In this document: positions 23,157 through 32,564 of the stretch, piece after piece
Numbering within the stretch: the stretch's first letter is position 1
Layout: each line of letters opens with the position of its first letter
Assembly: GCF_004283755.1 (NCBI RefSeq)
Contig: NZ_SHMH01000004.1
Coordinates: forward strand, 186,001-250,000
Length of the DNA: 64,000 nt
Direction: 5' to 3'
Source of the DNA: Pseudoxanthomonas winnipegensis
Lineage (GTDB): Bacteria; Pseudomonadota; Gammaproteobacteria; Xanthomonadales; Xanthomonadaceae
Notes under the pieces: generated by a model
The model's input: only the letters and a program-made list of their open reading frames with translations
Databases searched by the model: none
What the model was told of the DNA's origin: nothing
Program-made: the position numbers and the translations under genes

Positions 23157-23950
23157 ACCGCGCCGTGTTCGTCTCCGACGTGCATCTGGGTTCCACCCAT
23201 TGCCATGCCGCCGAGTTCGCCGACTTCCTGACCCGGCTCAAGTGCAGACAGCTCTATCTGGTCGGCGACATCGTCGATCTGTGGTGGATGTCGCGGCGCC
23301 GCGCGCGTTGGGACGCCGCCCACCAGCGCGTGGTCGAGGCGCTGCACGCGCTGGCGCGCAACGGCACCGAGCTGATCTACGTGCCCGGCAACCACGACCG
23401 CGCCGCGCGCCGTTTCTGCGGGCTGATGCTGCCGGCCATGCAGGTGCGTCGCCGCGTGATCCACACCACCGCCGACGGCCGCCGCCTGCTGGTGGTGCAC
23501 GGCGACGACTACGATGCGGCCACGCACTTCGGCGGGCTGCAGGAGCAGTTCGGCGACTGGCTGTACTACCGCATCCTCACCGGCAACAAGTTGGTCAACC
23601 GCATGCGGCGGCGCTTCGGCCTGCGCTACTGGTCCCTGGCCGAATACCTCAAGCGCAAGAGCGCGGCGGCCGAGCGCTACATCGCCCGCTTCGTCGAGGC
23701 CGGCCTGGCTGACGCGCGCCGGCGCGGCCTGGACGGCATCGTCTGCGGCCACATCCATCGCGCCGCGCTGATCCGACGCGACGGCTTGGTGTACGCCAAC
23801 GATGGCGACTGGGTCGAGAGCCTCACCGCGCTGTGCGAGACCGCCGACGGCAGCCTGCAGCTGGTGTCCCACGCCGGCCAGGTGCTGAGCGAACTGCCGG
23901 CGCGCCTGCGCCTGGTACCGGACGAGCCGGCGCTGCCGCAGGCGGCCTGA
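23153..23950 (+). CDS. LpxH-like metallophosphoesterase
   Basis: 265 aa. Complete calcineurin-type metal-binding series: SDVHLG (about 8-13), GDIVDLWW (38-45), GNHD (79-82), VHGDDYD (115-121) and GHIH (199-202). Sequence and length resemble the UDP-2,3-diacylglucosamine diphosphatase-like family, but the true lipid A enzyme gene may lie elsewhere. The start ATG at 23153 overlaps the TGA of the acyltransferase gene, so the two form an operon and a lipid-phosphoester substrate is plausible. Confidence 0.82.
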   Translation: MNRAVFVSDVHLGSTHCHAAEFADFLTRLKCRQLYLVGDIVDLWWMSRRRARWDAAHQRVVEALHALARNGTELIYVPGNHDRAARRFCGLMLPAMQVRRRVIHTTADGRRLLVVHGDDYDAATHFGGLQEQFGDWLYYRILTGNKLVNRMRRRFGLRYWSLAEYLKRKSAAAERYIARFVEAGLADARRRGLDGIVCGHIHRAALIRRDGLVYANDGDWVESLTALCETADGSLQLVSHAGQVLSELPARLRLVPDEPALPQAA

Positions 23951-24027
23951 GCGCGCGCTCGATGTAGCCGCGCTTTCGTTCCGCGCATCGCCTGTCCGGG
24001 TGGCGCCGTGGGCTGCGTGTGCTGGGC

Positions 24028-26106
24028 ATGGAGCCAAGACTGCGCGCATCATTCCCCGGACTGCTGCTGATCGCGGCCCTGCTGGCGTTGGCGCTTGCGC
24101 GCGCGATGGTCGGCACCGCCCGCGATGGCCTGACCCTCGACGAGCCCTACCACTACGCCGCCGGTGTGTCCTACGCGCGGCTCGGCGACTACCGGATCAA
24201 TCCCGAGCATCCGCCGCTGGCCAAGCTGTGGACCGGCTGGCTGGCGCCTGCCTCGGTGGTGCTGCCGCCGCTGCGCGCGCTGCACGAGAAGGACGACGAG
24301 CGCATCTACACCCAGTCCATGGCCTACCTGGACAACGCGCCGGCCGATTCCCAGCACCACATCCGCGTGGCGATGTTCGCGCTCAACCTGCTCCTGCTGG
24401 CCGCGCTGGCGCTGCTGGTGTGGAAGGTGGCGGGCCTGTGGTGGGCGGCCGGGCTGCTGGCCTGGCTGGCGGTGGATCCCACCGTCGGCGCGCACCTGCC
24501 GGTGCTGATGACCGACCTGCCGGTGGCCCTCGCCCTGGGCATGAGCGCGGCCAGCGCGGCCTGGCTGGCCAGCACCTGGCGCTGGCCGGCCTGGCTGGCC
24601 TTCGCGTTGTCGGCGGGGCTGGCGCTCGGCTCCAAGCACTCGGCGCCCGGCGCTGTGGCCGGCATCGGCGTGGCGCTGCTGCTGGCCGCGGCCTGGCGGC
24701 ACTGGCGCAGCCGTCGGGACGCGCTGCCCGGCGCGCACGAGCGCGGCGCGACCCTGCTGGCGCGGTGGGCGGCGGTCGCACTGGCCGCCCTGGTCGCGGT
24801 GGCCGTGCTGTGGTCGCTGTACGGATTCCGCTTCCATGCCGGGCGCGATGGCAGCGACGCCTTCAACCGGCCGATGGCGCCCAAGATCGACGACCTGGCC
24901 TCGCCCGTGCAGCGCCGGGTGCTGCATGCGCTGGACGACGCGCGCCTGCTGCCGCGGGCCTATCTGTGGGGCATGGCCGACACGCTGCGCGCCGGCGTGG
25001 AAGGCCGCGGCCAGCGCGAACACAAGCTGTTCGGCCACGACTTCAAGGGCGCGCCGCCGTGGTTCTTCTGGCCCGGCGAGCTGGCGGCCAAGCTGCCGCT
25101 GCCGCTGTTGGCCGGCGCGCTGCTGGGCCTGCTGGCGCTGTGGCGCGCGCCGCTGTCGAGCGGGCAGAAGCACCTGCTGCTGACCATGGGCGCGCTCGGC
25201 GCGGCGTACTGGGCCAGCCTGCTCGGCTCGCGCGGTACCTATGCAGGCGTGCGCCATGCGCTGCTGCTGTTCCTGCCGCTGGCCACGTTGGCCGGCGCGC
25301 TGGCCTGGCGTGCCTCGGTGTCGGTACGGCGGCGCTGGCTGCTGCCGCTGGCCTTCGCGCCCACCGCGCTGGCGCTGGTGATGACCGCACGCGAGCCGCG
25401 GCTGTGGGAGTACTTCAACGAGCTGGGCGGCGGCAGCGCGGACGGCTGGCGCAACTTCTCCGATGAAGGCGTGGACCTTGGCCAGCGCCTGCCCGAGATC
25501 AGCCGCTGGATGCAGACCCACCAGCCGCCGGGAACCACGCTCTACAACAGTTATATGTACATGCCCGAATGGGTGCGCGGCAGCGGCTCGCCGCTGCGCG
25601 AATACGTGGAGAGCGTGGACGACACCAATCTCGCCGGGCGCTACGCCGGTCTGTTCGTGATGCGGTTGAGCAGCACCATTCCCGAGCCCGAGTACAACTG
25701 GAATCCGGCCGTCACCATGCGCAACCTGCACCAGGTCGGGCGGATCGGCGTGCTGGGCATCTGGCAGGGCCGGATGGACGACAAGCGCCTGCGCGTGCGC
25801 GGCCTGTATCGCGAGGTGCTTAAGGAGGTCTATCGCACGCCCTCGCCCGACTGGCGGCAGGTGGCCACGCGCTGCGCGGAGATCCTCGAGGCGGTGCCGT
25901 TCGCCACCGGCTGCTACGTCGAGCGCGGCAATGCGCTGGCGCGGCTGGGCGATGTCGCCTGTGCGCGCAAGGCCTGGGCGGGCGGGGCCGATCAGCTTGC
26001 GCCAGACGATCCCATCGGCTTGCAGCTGCGCGCGCTGGTCAAGGCCAGCGAAGGCGATCGTCTTCCGGCCAACTGGCGGCCGGTGCGCAATCCGAGCCTG
26101 GAGTGA
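24028..26106 (+). CDS. GT-C type membrane glycosyltransferase-like protein
   Basis: About 692 aa (ATG at 24028; a GTG at 24019 would add three residues). An N-terminal membrane helix is followed by TLDEPYHY, with the DE pair (about D38-E39) in the first periplasmic loop as in PMT/ArnT-like GT39/GT83 enzymes. Then come many hydrophobic segments (to about residue 455) and a soluble C-terminal domain of about 230 residues with FNELGGGSADGW and DLGQRLPEI. Likely moves a sugar from a polyprenyl-phosphate donor to an acceptor in the periplasm; donor and acceptor are unknown. Neither start has a strong Shine-Dalgarno. Confidence 0.72.
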   Translation: MEPRLRASFPGLLLIAALLALALARAMVGTARDGLTLDEPYHYAAGVSYARLGDYRINPEHPPLAKLWTGWLAPASVVLPPLRALHEKDDERIYTQSMAYLDNAPADSQHHIRVAMFALNLLLLAALALLVWKVAGLWWAAGLLAWLAVDPTVGAHLPVLMTDLPVALALGMSAASAAWLASTWRWPAWLAFALSAGLALGSKHSAPGAVAGIGVALLLAAAWRHWRSRRDALPGAHERGATLLARWAAVALAALVAVAVLWSLYGFRFHAGRDGSDAFNRPMAPKIDDLASPVQRRVLHALDDARLLPRAYLWGMADTLRAGVEGRGQREHKLFGHDFKGAPPWFFWPGELAAKLPLPLLAGALLGLLALWRAPLSSGQKHLLLTMGALGAAYWASLLGSRGTYAGVRHALLLFLPLATLAGALAWRASVSVRRRWLLPLAFAPTALALVMTAREPRLWEYFNELGGGSADGWRNFSDEGVDLGQRLPEISRWMQTHQPPGTTLYNSYMYMPEWVRGSGSPLREYVESVDDTNLAGRYAGLFVMRLSSTIPEPEYNWNPAVTMRNLHQVGRIGVLGIWQGRMDDKRLRVRGLYREVLKEVYRTPSPDWRQVATRCAEILEAVPFATGCYVERGNALARLGDVACARKAWAGGADQLAPDDPIGLQLRALVKASEGDRLPANWRPVRNPSLE

Positions 26107-26326
26107 GGGGCCTCGTCCGGTGTTGATCGCGGGCATCGGCATGCGTTGGGCCTGAAGCCAAGGGACCGGGCCGTGCGTGCGTGGCATCCGGGCAGGGCGG
26201 CTTGATCGGCAATCTCATCGGGCCGCTCGTGCAATGCAGTGCACGGCGCGATCGCCCGCTGGCGGCTCGGCATGGAAGCGGCGGCACATAGAGCCCGCAG
26301 CCCCGACCAAGCAGGCATGATGGGGC

Positions 26327-27421
26327 ATGGATTCGGTCACTCATCTTCTGCTTGGCGGCGCCATCGGCGCGGCCCTCGCCCCGGCGGGTCAGCGCCGGGC
26401 CGCCATCCTGGCCGGCGCGGCGCTCAACACCTTGCCGGACCTGGACGTGCCGCTGCTGCCGTGGTTCACCGACGACCCGGTGATGCTGATGACCTGGCAT
26501 CGCAGCTTCCTGCATTCGGTATTCGTGCTGCCGCTGATCGGCGCGCTGGTATGGTGGGTGTGCCGGGTGCGCGGCACCCGGGTCAATTCGGCGCCGGCGC
26601 GCTGGTTCTGGCTGATCCAGGCCTGCCTGCTCAGCCATCCGCTGATGGATGCCTGCACGGTCTACGGCACCTCGCTGCTGTGGCCGCTGGATGTGCCACC
26701 GACGATGTGGTCGCTGTTCTTCATCATCGAACCGGCCTTCACCCTGTGGCTGCTGCTGGGCTGCGTCATCGCCTGGTGCGTGCCGCGCAAGCCGTTGGGC
26801 CAGCGCGGCGCGATCGCCGGCCTGGTGCTGGCCGCCGGCGTGCTGGGCGTGGCCGGCCTGGCCAAGGCGAGGGTCGATCGCGAGGCCGAGCGCACCCTGG
26901 CGGCGATGGGGTTGGACGATGCGCCGCGCTTCTCCACGCCGATGCCGTTCTCCACCCTGCTGTGGCGGGTAGTGGCGATGACGCCGTCCGGCTATGTCGA
27001 TGCCGAACGCTCGGTGTTCGATCGGGGGCCGATGGTGTTCCGCGGCCATCCCTCCAACACCCAGGCGCTGGCGCAGGCGATGCGGATCGGCATCCCGGCG
27101 GTGACGCGGCTGGACTGGTTCAACCACGGCTTCATGCGCGCCCAGGTGCAGGACGGGCGGCTGGTGCTGTCGGACCTGCGCATGGGCCTGGATCCGGACT
27201 ACACCTTCAATTTCGCCGTGGCCGAGCTGCGCGATGAGGACTGGCAGGCGATGGAGCCGCAGCAGATCCAGGCGCCGCTGCCGATTTCAGGCGTTGACGG
27301 CTTCAGGCGATTGATCGGCGCGGTGTGGCAGCGCACCTGGCAGGAGGACGACACGCCGCTGCGGGAGCGCGTGCTGGACGAACCGCAGCCCGCTTCAGCG
27401 GGCCGCGGCGCACAGCGCTGA
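26327..27421 (+). CDS. Metal-dependent hydrolase-like inner membrane protein (YdjM/DUF457 type)
   Basis: 364 aa. The N-terminus MDSVTHLLLGGAIG, the NTLPDLDVP patch, HRSFLHSVFVLPL and LLSHPLMDACTVYG are the signature His/Asp blocks of the YdjM-type membrane hydrolase family, spread over 4-5 hydrophobic segments. The C-terminal half is soluble. Function within the family is poorly known (stress or membrane-associated hydrolase). It lies just left of the catabolic island; CTTGATCGG occurs 118 bases upstream. Confidence 0.8.
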   Translation: MDSVTHLLLGGAIGAALAPAGQRRAAILAGAALNTLPDLDVPLLPWFTDDPVMLMTWHRSFLHSVFVLPLIGALVWWVCRVRGTRVNSAPARWFWLIQACLLSHPLMDACTVYGTSLLWPLDVPPTMWSLFFIIEPAFTLWLLLGCVIAWCVPRKPLGQRGAIAGLVLAAGVLGVAGLAKARVDREAERTLAAMGLDDAPRFSTPMPFSTLLWRVVAMTPSGYVDAERSVFDRGPMVFRGHPSNTQALAQAMRIGIPAVTRLDWFNHGFMRAQVQDGRLVLSDLRMGLDPDYTFNFAVAELRDEDWQAMEPQQIQAPLPISGVDGFRRLIGAVWQRTWQEDDTPLRERVLDEPQPASAGRGAQR

Positions 27422-27549
27422 ACGAAGGCGCCGACAAGGATTGGGGCGCATCCAGGCAAACGCAGTCCTCCGCATTCCGTAAGCTCCAGGGCAGAGGCCG
27501 CCATGCGCATGCGAAGGCGGCACGGGCGCGAGGCGGAACTAGGGTGCCG

Positions 27550-28521
27550 ATGCAGGCCAGCGAACTGGAGATCCAAGTGCGCGTCCACGCCGTGGACGAC
27601 CAGGCGCGGGGCGTGCGCGTGTTCGACCTGCGCCACGTCGATGGCGCGCCGCTGCCGGACTTCGAGGCCGGCAGCCATATCGACCTGGCCGTGGGCGAGG
27701 CCGGCGTGCGCCAGTACTCGCTGTTCAACGCGCCCGGGCAGACCGATCGCTATTGCATCGCCGTGGCCCTGGATGCGCAGAGCCGAGGCGGTTCCCACTT
27801 CCTGCACGAGCGGGTGCGGCCCGGCGACGTGCTCGCCGCCAGCGCGCCGCGCAACCACTTCGCGCTCGCCCCGGACCCGGCCCCTAGCGTCCTGATCGCC
27901 GGCGGGATCGGCATCACGCCGCTGTGGGCCATGGCCCAGGCCCTTGAGGCGCAGGGACGGCCGTGGGAACTGCACTACGGCGCGAGCGACCGCGAGGACG
28001 CGGCGCTGCTGGCACAGATCGAACCGTTCGCGGCGCGAGCGCGCCATGGACGGGTTCGCCTGTACTTCAGTCGTGCCGCCGGCGGCGGCCGCATGGCGCT
28101 GGGCTCGGTGATCCGGCAGGCGCCGACGCAGGCGCATCTCTACTGCTGCGGCGGCAAGGCGATGCTGGAGGAATACAAGGCGCTCACCCGGTCGCGGCCT
28201 GCCTCCCACGTCCACCTGGAACACTTCCAGCCCACCCAGGCGGCGGCCACCGCCGGCGGCTATGCGGTCATGCTCGCGCGCAGCGGTCGGCAGGTGGACG
28301 TCGGCGCCGGGCAGACGATTCTGGATGCACTGGAGGGCGCCGGGATCCGGGTCGCCTACACCTGCCGTGAGGGCATCTGCGGCGACTGCGAGGTGCGCGT
28401 GCTCGAAGGCGTCCCGGAACACCGCGACGACGTGCTGACCGAAGCCGAGCGCGCGACCAACGCCTCGATGATGATCTGTTGTTCCGGCTGCCGGGGAACG
28501 CGGCTGGTGCTGGACCTGTAG
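27550..28521 (+). CDS. PDR/VanB family oxidoreductase (FMN and 2Fe-2S reductase)
   Basis: 323 aa from the ATG at 27550. Order: flavin-binding barrel with RQYSLFNAP (about 55-63), NAD-binding domain with GGIGITPL (about 118-125), then a plant-type ferredoxin domain with C272-x4-C277-x2-C280-x29-C310. This is the class IA reductase layout (as in VanB and phthalate dioxygenase reductase) that passes electrons from NADH to a Rieske oxygenase. No oxygenase gene is adjacent; the nearest candidate partner is the Rieske protein at 41477-42679. A longer in-frame start upstream is possible but would add non-conserved sequence. Confidence 0.88.
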   Translation: MQASELEIQVRVHAVDDQARGVRVFDLRHVDGAPLPDFEAGSHIDLAVGEAGVRQYSLFNAPGQTDRYCIAVALDAQSRGGSHFLHERVRPGDVLAASAPRNHFALAPDPAPSVLIAGGIGITPLWAMAQALEAQGRPWELHYGASDREDAALLAQIEPFAARARHGRVRLYFSRAAGGGRMALGSVIRQAPTQAHLYCCGGKAMLEEYKALTRSRPASHVHLEHFQPTQAAATAGGYAVMLARSGRQVDVGAGQTILDALEGAGIRVAYTCREGICGDCEVRVLEGVPEHRDDVLTEAERATNASMMICCSGCRGTRLVLDL

Positions 28522-28745
28522 GACCTTGCGCACCGTGGGCGGACGCGATCAGGCCCGAGCGGGAGGCCACGCCGTGGCCGGCGTCTGCCGCAGGCGAACG
28601 CGCACAGACGCCGTTACTGCAGCGCAACAACAAAAAGGGCGCTGCAAATCAAGAAGGTGACAGGCGCGTGAACAATCGTGGAGCCGTCATCCCGGGTTGC
28701 CCGAGCGCCCGGCCCATCCAGCCATGATCGACTGAGGTAACTCCG

Positions 28746-31151
28746 ATGCGTAGCTCCAAGAGTAGGCCGGCACGAGGCAGTCTGGCGTTGGCGGTGTCCC
28801 TCGTCGTCCTCGGTATGTCCCTGGGCCGGCCGGTCCTGGCGGCGGACGCGCCGGCCGAGGAGCCGGCCGCTCCGGCCGATCAGACCGGCACCAAGCAGCT
28901 GTCCACCGTCACCGTCACCGCCGAGCGGCGCAGCGTGGACCAGCAGAAGGCGCCGCTGTCGGTCAGCACGATCTCGGCCGAGCAGCTGGACCAGGCCAAC
29001 ATCAACGACGTCACCGGGTTGAACGGCAGCGTGCCCGGTCTGGTGGTGGCCAGGAGCGGCGGCGCCGAGCGGGTGATGTCGATCCGCGGCATCGGCTCGG
29101 AGACGCCGGAGAACACCAACACCCAGCCCGGCGTGTCGCTGCACGTGGACGGGGTGTACATCTTCAACTCGATCGCCGCCAACGCCGCCTTCATCGACCC
29201 GGCCCAGGTCGAGGTGCTGCGCGGCCCGCAGGGCACCATGTTCGGCCAGGGTTCCACCGGCGGCACCGTCAACGTGGTCAGCAAGCAGCCCGAGCTGGGC
29301 TACCTGGGCGGACAGGTCAAGCTGGGCGTGGGCAACTACGATCTGACCAAGAGCAATGCTTCAATCAACCTGCCGGTGGGCCAGACCTTCGCCGTGCGCG
29401 TGGCCGGGCAGGAGTACCGCCACGACGGCTACGCCAAGCTGACCGACGTCTACGGCAAGTACGGCTACCAGGCCGATCAGGCCGACGACCTGGGCGGCAA
29501 GATCATGGCGCTGTGGAAGCCCAGCGACAGCTTCGAGGCGACCCTGAGCGCGATCACCTACCGGAGCGACACCAACGCCCCGGCGCAGAAGAACATCCTG
29601 GACCCGATCGCCAATCCGCGCGTGATCAGCTCGGACTATCCGGGCATCTCGGTGGTCGACTTCGACCTGTACTCGGCGGTCCTCAAGTGGAACCTGGACT
29701 GGGCCACCTTCAAGTCGATCTCCGCCTACCAGAAGCTGCATTCCAACCAGTCCTGGGACTCTGACGCCCTCACCGCCAAGCTGTTCTGGGCGCAGACCTA
29801 CAGCCCGCTGACCTATAGCGGCTACACGTACGACCACACGGCGAAGTGGCAGAGCGACGTCAAGTCCTACTCGCAGGAGTTCAATCTGGCCTCCAATGGC
29901 GATGGCAGGTTCCAGTGGATCACCGGCGCGGTGTTCCTGAAGTCCACCAACAAGCAATACATCGTCGAGTACCGCGGCAGCGACACCAATCTGGTCCGCC
30001 CAGCGATTCCGGCCGACACCGCGTGGAACGCGCCCGAGGTGGCCAAGGTCACCTACGCCGACCTGGAGGAGTACACCCGCCGCTCCGGGGCCGCCTATTT
30101 CCAGGGCACCTACGCGCTGACCGACAAGCTCAGCCTCACCGCAGGCGCACGCTACAACGCCGACAAGTACGAGGGCGAGGCCAACAGCATGAGCGGTGGC
30201 GCCTCCAAGTGGACCTCCGGTCCCTACCTGCAGCCGCAGACCGCGCCCGGCTACAAGAGCAACGAGACCACCGGCAAGCTCTCGCTGGATTACCAGTTCA
30301 CGCCGGCCAGCCTGGGCTATCTGAGCTTCACCCGCGGCTACAAGCCCGGTGGGCTCAACGGCTCGTCCACGGCCAATGGCGCCGCCGCGGTGATCGGGCC
30401 GCACTACCTGCCCGAGACGGTCAACGCCTTCGAGGTCGGCAGCAAGAACCGGTTCCTGGACAACTCGCTGCAGCTCAACGCGTCCTCGTTTCTGTACGAC
30501 TACAAGAACATGCAGTTCCTCAACGAGGACCCCATGCTGTACGGCGAGGGCACCAGCAATGCCCCCAGCGCCAGGATCTATGGCCTGGAGCTGGAGAGCA
30601 AATGGCTGGCCACGCAGAACTGGCGCTTCGACGCATCCCTGGCGCTGCTGCACGGCAAGTTCAACAAGGACTACGAGGCGCTGGACCCGGCCTCGGCCTC
30701 GGCGGCCCAGATCGCCGCCGGCTACCCGGGCTGGCTGTACTGGGCGAATTTCGCCGCCGCCGTCGCCGCGCGCGCGAGCGCCTCGCAGAACATCAACGGC
30801 AACACCGTGCCCAAGATCCCCGGCTTCCAGGGCAACGTCAGCGCGACCTATACCAATGAGATCGGCAGCGGGCTGTTCACCGCCAGGGCCGAGCTGCTGC
30901 ACCGGGGCTCCTACCAGTACCGGCTCTACAACAATGCCGCCGACGACAAGGTGCCGTCCTACGACCAGGTCAACCTGTTCCTCAGCTACGCGCCGGACGA
31001 CTCGCACTGGGACTACGCGCTGTCGGTGACCAACCTGCAGAACCGCAACGGGGTGAACTCGCGCTTCAGCGACCCCTACGGCAGCGCCCAGGTCACCCAG
31101 ACCTTCATCGCCCCGCGGCAGTACATCTTCTCGGTGCAGTATTCGTTCTGA
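28746..31151 (+). CDS. TonB-dependent outer membrane receptor of the catabolic island
   Basis: 801 aa. The signal peptide ends near VLAAD (about residue 32). A short TonB-box-like stretch STVTVTAERR precedes the plug domain (about 50-165: KAPLSVSTISAEQLDQ, VMSIRGIGSE, VEVLRGPQGTMFGQGSTGGT), then a beta barrel ending in Phe (FSVQYSF). GAGG lies 10 bases before the ATG. It lies between the VanB-type reductase and a TfdA-type dioxygenase on the same strand, so it probably imports the pathway substrate across the outer membrane rather than iron. The ligand is inferred only. Confidence 0.88.
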   Translation: MRSSKSRPARGSLALAVSLVVLGMSLGRPVLAADAPAEEPAAPADQTGTKQLSTVTVTAERRSVDQQKAPLSVSTISAEQLDQANINDVTGLNGSVPGLVVARSGGAERVMSIRGIGSETPENTNTQPGVSLHVDGVYIFNSIAANAAFIDPAQVEVLRGPQGTMFGQGSTGGTVNVVSKQPELGYLGGQVKLGVGNYDLTKSNASINLPVGQTFAVRVAGQEYRHDGYAKLTDVYGKYGYQADQADDLGGKIMALWKPSDSFEATLSAITYRSDTNAPAQKNILDPIANPRVISSDYPGISVVDFDLYSAVLKWNLDWATFKSISAYQKLHSNQSWDSDALTAKLFWAQTYSPLTYSGYTYDHTAKWQSDVKSYSQEFNLASNGDGRFQWITGAVFLKSTNKQYIVEYRGSDTNLVRPAIPADTAWNAPEVAKVTYADLEEYTRRSGAAYFQGTYALTDKLSLTAGARYNADKYEGEANSMSGGASKWTSGPYLQPQTAPGYKSNETTGKLSLDYQFTPASLGYLSFTRGYKPGGLNGSSTANGAAAVIGPHYLPETVNAFEVGSKNRFLDNSLQLNASSFLYDYKNMQFLNEDPMLYGEGTSNAPSARIYGLELESKWLATQNWRFDASLALLHGKFNKDYEALDPASASAAQIAAGYPGWLYWANFAAAVAARASASQNINGNTVPKIPGFQGNVSATYTNEIGSGLFTARAELLHRGSYQYRLYNNAADDKVPSYDQVNLFLSYAPDDSHWDYALSVTNLQNRNGVNSRFSDPYGSAQVTQTFIAPRQYIFSVQYSF

Positions 31152-31266
31152 TCCGGCCGCCCAGCCGGCGCGGGCAACGATCCGTGCATCTGGGCGCAAG
31201 CCGTCCAGGTGCGCGGGAGGGACACTGCCACTTCAGATGCCGACGTATCGACCCCGCGAGCGTGCC

Positions 31267-32355
31267 ATGACCGAAATCCTCGAGCTTGAACCCGTCACCA
31301 CCGAGGCCGCCTGGCGTGGCGATGTGCTTGCCACCCGCGCCGAATGGATCTACCTGCTCTCCGATGCCCAGGTGGCCGAGCTGGAGGCGCTGGGCACGCG
31401 CCTGGTGGAGGACGATCCGGACCTGCGTCTGGTCCAGGCTGCCGACTATCCGCTGGACGCCTGCGCCGGCGCGGTAGCCTCCTGGGGGCGCGATATCGAT
31501 ACCGGGCGCGGCTTCGTGCTGGTGCGCGGCCTGCGCACCCATCTGTACTCGGACGCGCTGTCGGCGGCGATCTACTACATCCTGGGCCTGCACCTGGGCG
31601 AGCCGATGCGGCAGAACCGGCTGGGCGACCTGGTCGGCCACGTCTACGCGACCTCGGACAAGACGCTGGACGATCCCACCGCGCTGTCGGCCAGCATCCG
31701 CGACGCGCTGCCGTTCCACTCGGACAGCTCGGACGTGGTGGCGCTGATGTGCCTGCGGCCGTCCAAGCAGGGCGGCGCCTCGTGCCTGGTCTCCGGCGCG
31801 CAGATCTACAACGAGATCCTCAAGCGCCGCCCGGACCTGGCGCCGCTGCTGTTCGAGCCGTTCCACTGGGACTGGAAGCGCCAGGACCACAACGCCCCGG
31901 CCAACACCTACACCTCGCCGATCATCGACCTGACCGACGGGGTCTTCAGCATGTATGCCGGCGCGCTTTACATCTTCACCGCGCAGGACTACCCGGAAGT
32001 GCCGCGGCTGAGCCCACAGCAGATCGAGCTGCTCAAGCTGTTCGACGACATCACCTACGAGCCGGGCATGGCCATCGAGATGGATTTCCGCCCGGGCGAT
32101 ATCCAGTGGCTGTCCAACTACGCCGCGCTGCACTCGCGCACCTTCTTCAGCGACTACGAGGAGCCGCAGCGCCGGCGCCACCTGCTGCGGCTGTGGCTGC
32201 GCCGCACGGGCGATCGGCCGGTGATCGACGGCTTCGGCAAGAACGCGGTGGTCGAGGACCGGGCCAGCATCGCCAATCCCGACGGCGTTGGCGGCAGCGA
32301 GGGCGGCCGCTTCCGGATCGGGATCGCCGCGGTGCCCAGGGTGGAAGGCGTGTGA
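31267..32355 (+). CDS. TauD/TfdA-family Fe(II)/2-oxoglutarate dioxygenase
   Basis: 362 aa from the ATG at 31267 (an in-frame ATG lies 30 bases upstream). The 2-His-1-carboxylate site is visible: H151-x-D153 (PFHSDSSD) and distal H289 (YAALHSRTFF), with the Arg-rich RRRHLLRLWLRR supplying the 2-oxoglutarate Arg. It is longer than typical TauD (about 280) and resembles the larger TauD/TfdA-like proteins. Reaction class: oxidative hydroxylation or cleavage coupled to 2-oxoglutarate decarboxylation. Directly downstream of the TonB receptor gene, so the imported ligand is the likely substrate. Confidence 0.85.
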   Translation: MTEILELEPVTTEAAWRGDVLATRAEWIYLLSDAQVAELEALGTRLVEDDPDLRLVQAADYPLDACAGAVASWGRDIDTGRGFVLVRGLRTHLYSDALSAAIYYILGLHLGEPMRQNRLGDLVGHVYATSDKTLDDPTALSASIRDALPFHSDSSDVVALMCLRPSKQGGASCLVSGAQIYNEILKRRPDLAPLLFEPFHWDWKRQDHNAPANTYTSPIIDLTDGVFSMYAGALYIFTAQDYPEVPRLSPQQIELLKLFDDITYEPGMAIEMDFRPGDIQWLSNYAALHSRTFFSDYEEPQRRRHLLRLWLRRTGDRPVIDGFGKNAVVEDRASIANPDGVGGSEGGRFRIGIAAVPRVEGV

Positions 32356-32564
32356 CCTGAGGCGATTGAGGCTGCGCCTCAGGCGCCGGGCAGCGGCCTC
32401 TGATGTTCGTCAACGGACCCGTCGGACGGTCGGCGCCGGGTGATCGCCGTCGTGGCTCCCATCACCAGTCAAACCATCCCCGAAATTCACTCGCCGGCCT
32501 ACCCGCGCTTTTCAGCCGGGTGAATGCTGGCGCAGCACCGCGCGGCATCCCGCCCCGGAATCGC

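Noticed and set aside
24049-26187. 712-codon minus-strand open frame
   Set aside because: A mirror of the glycosyltransferase gene, rich in Gln/His/Arg as expected for antisense GC-rich sequence.
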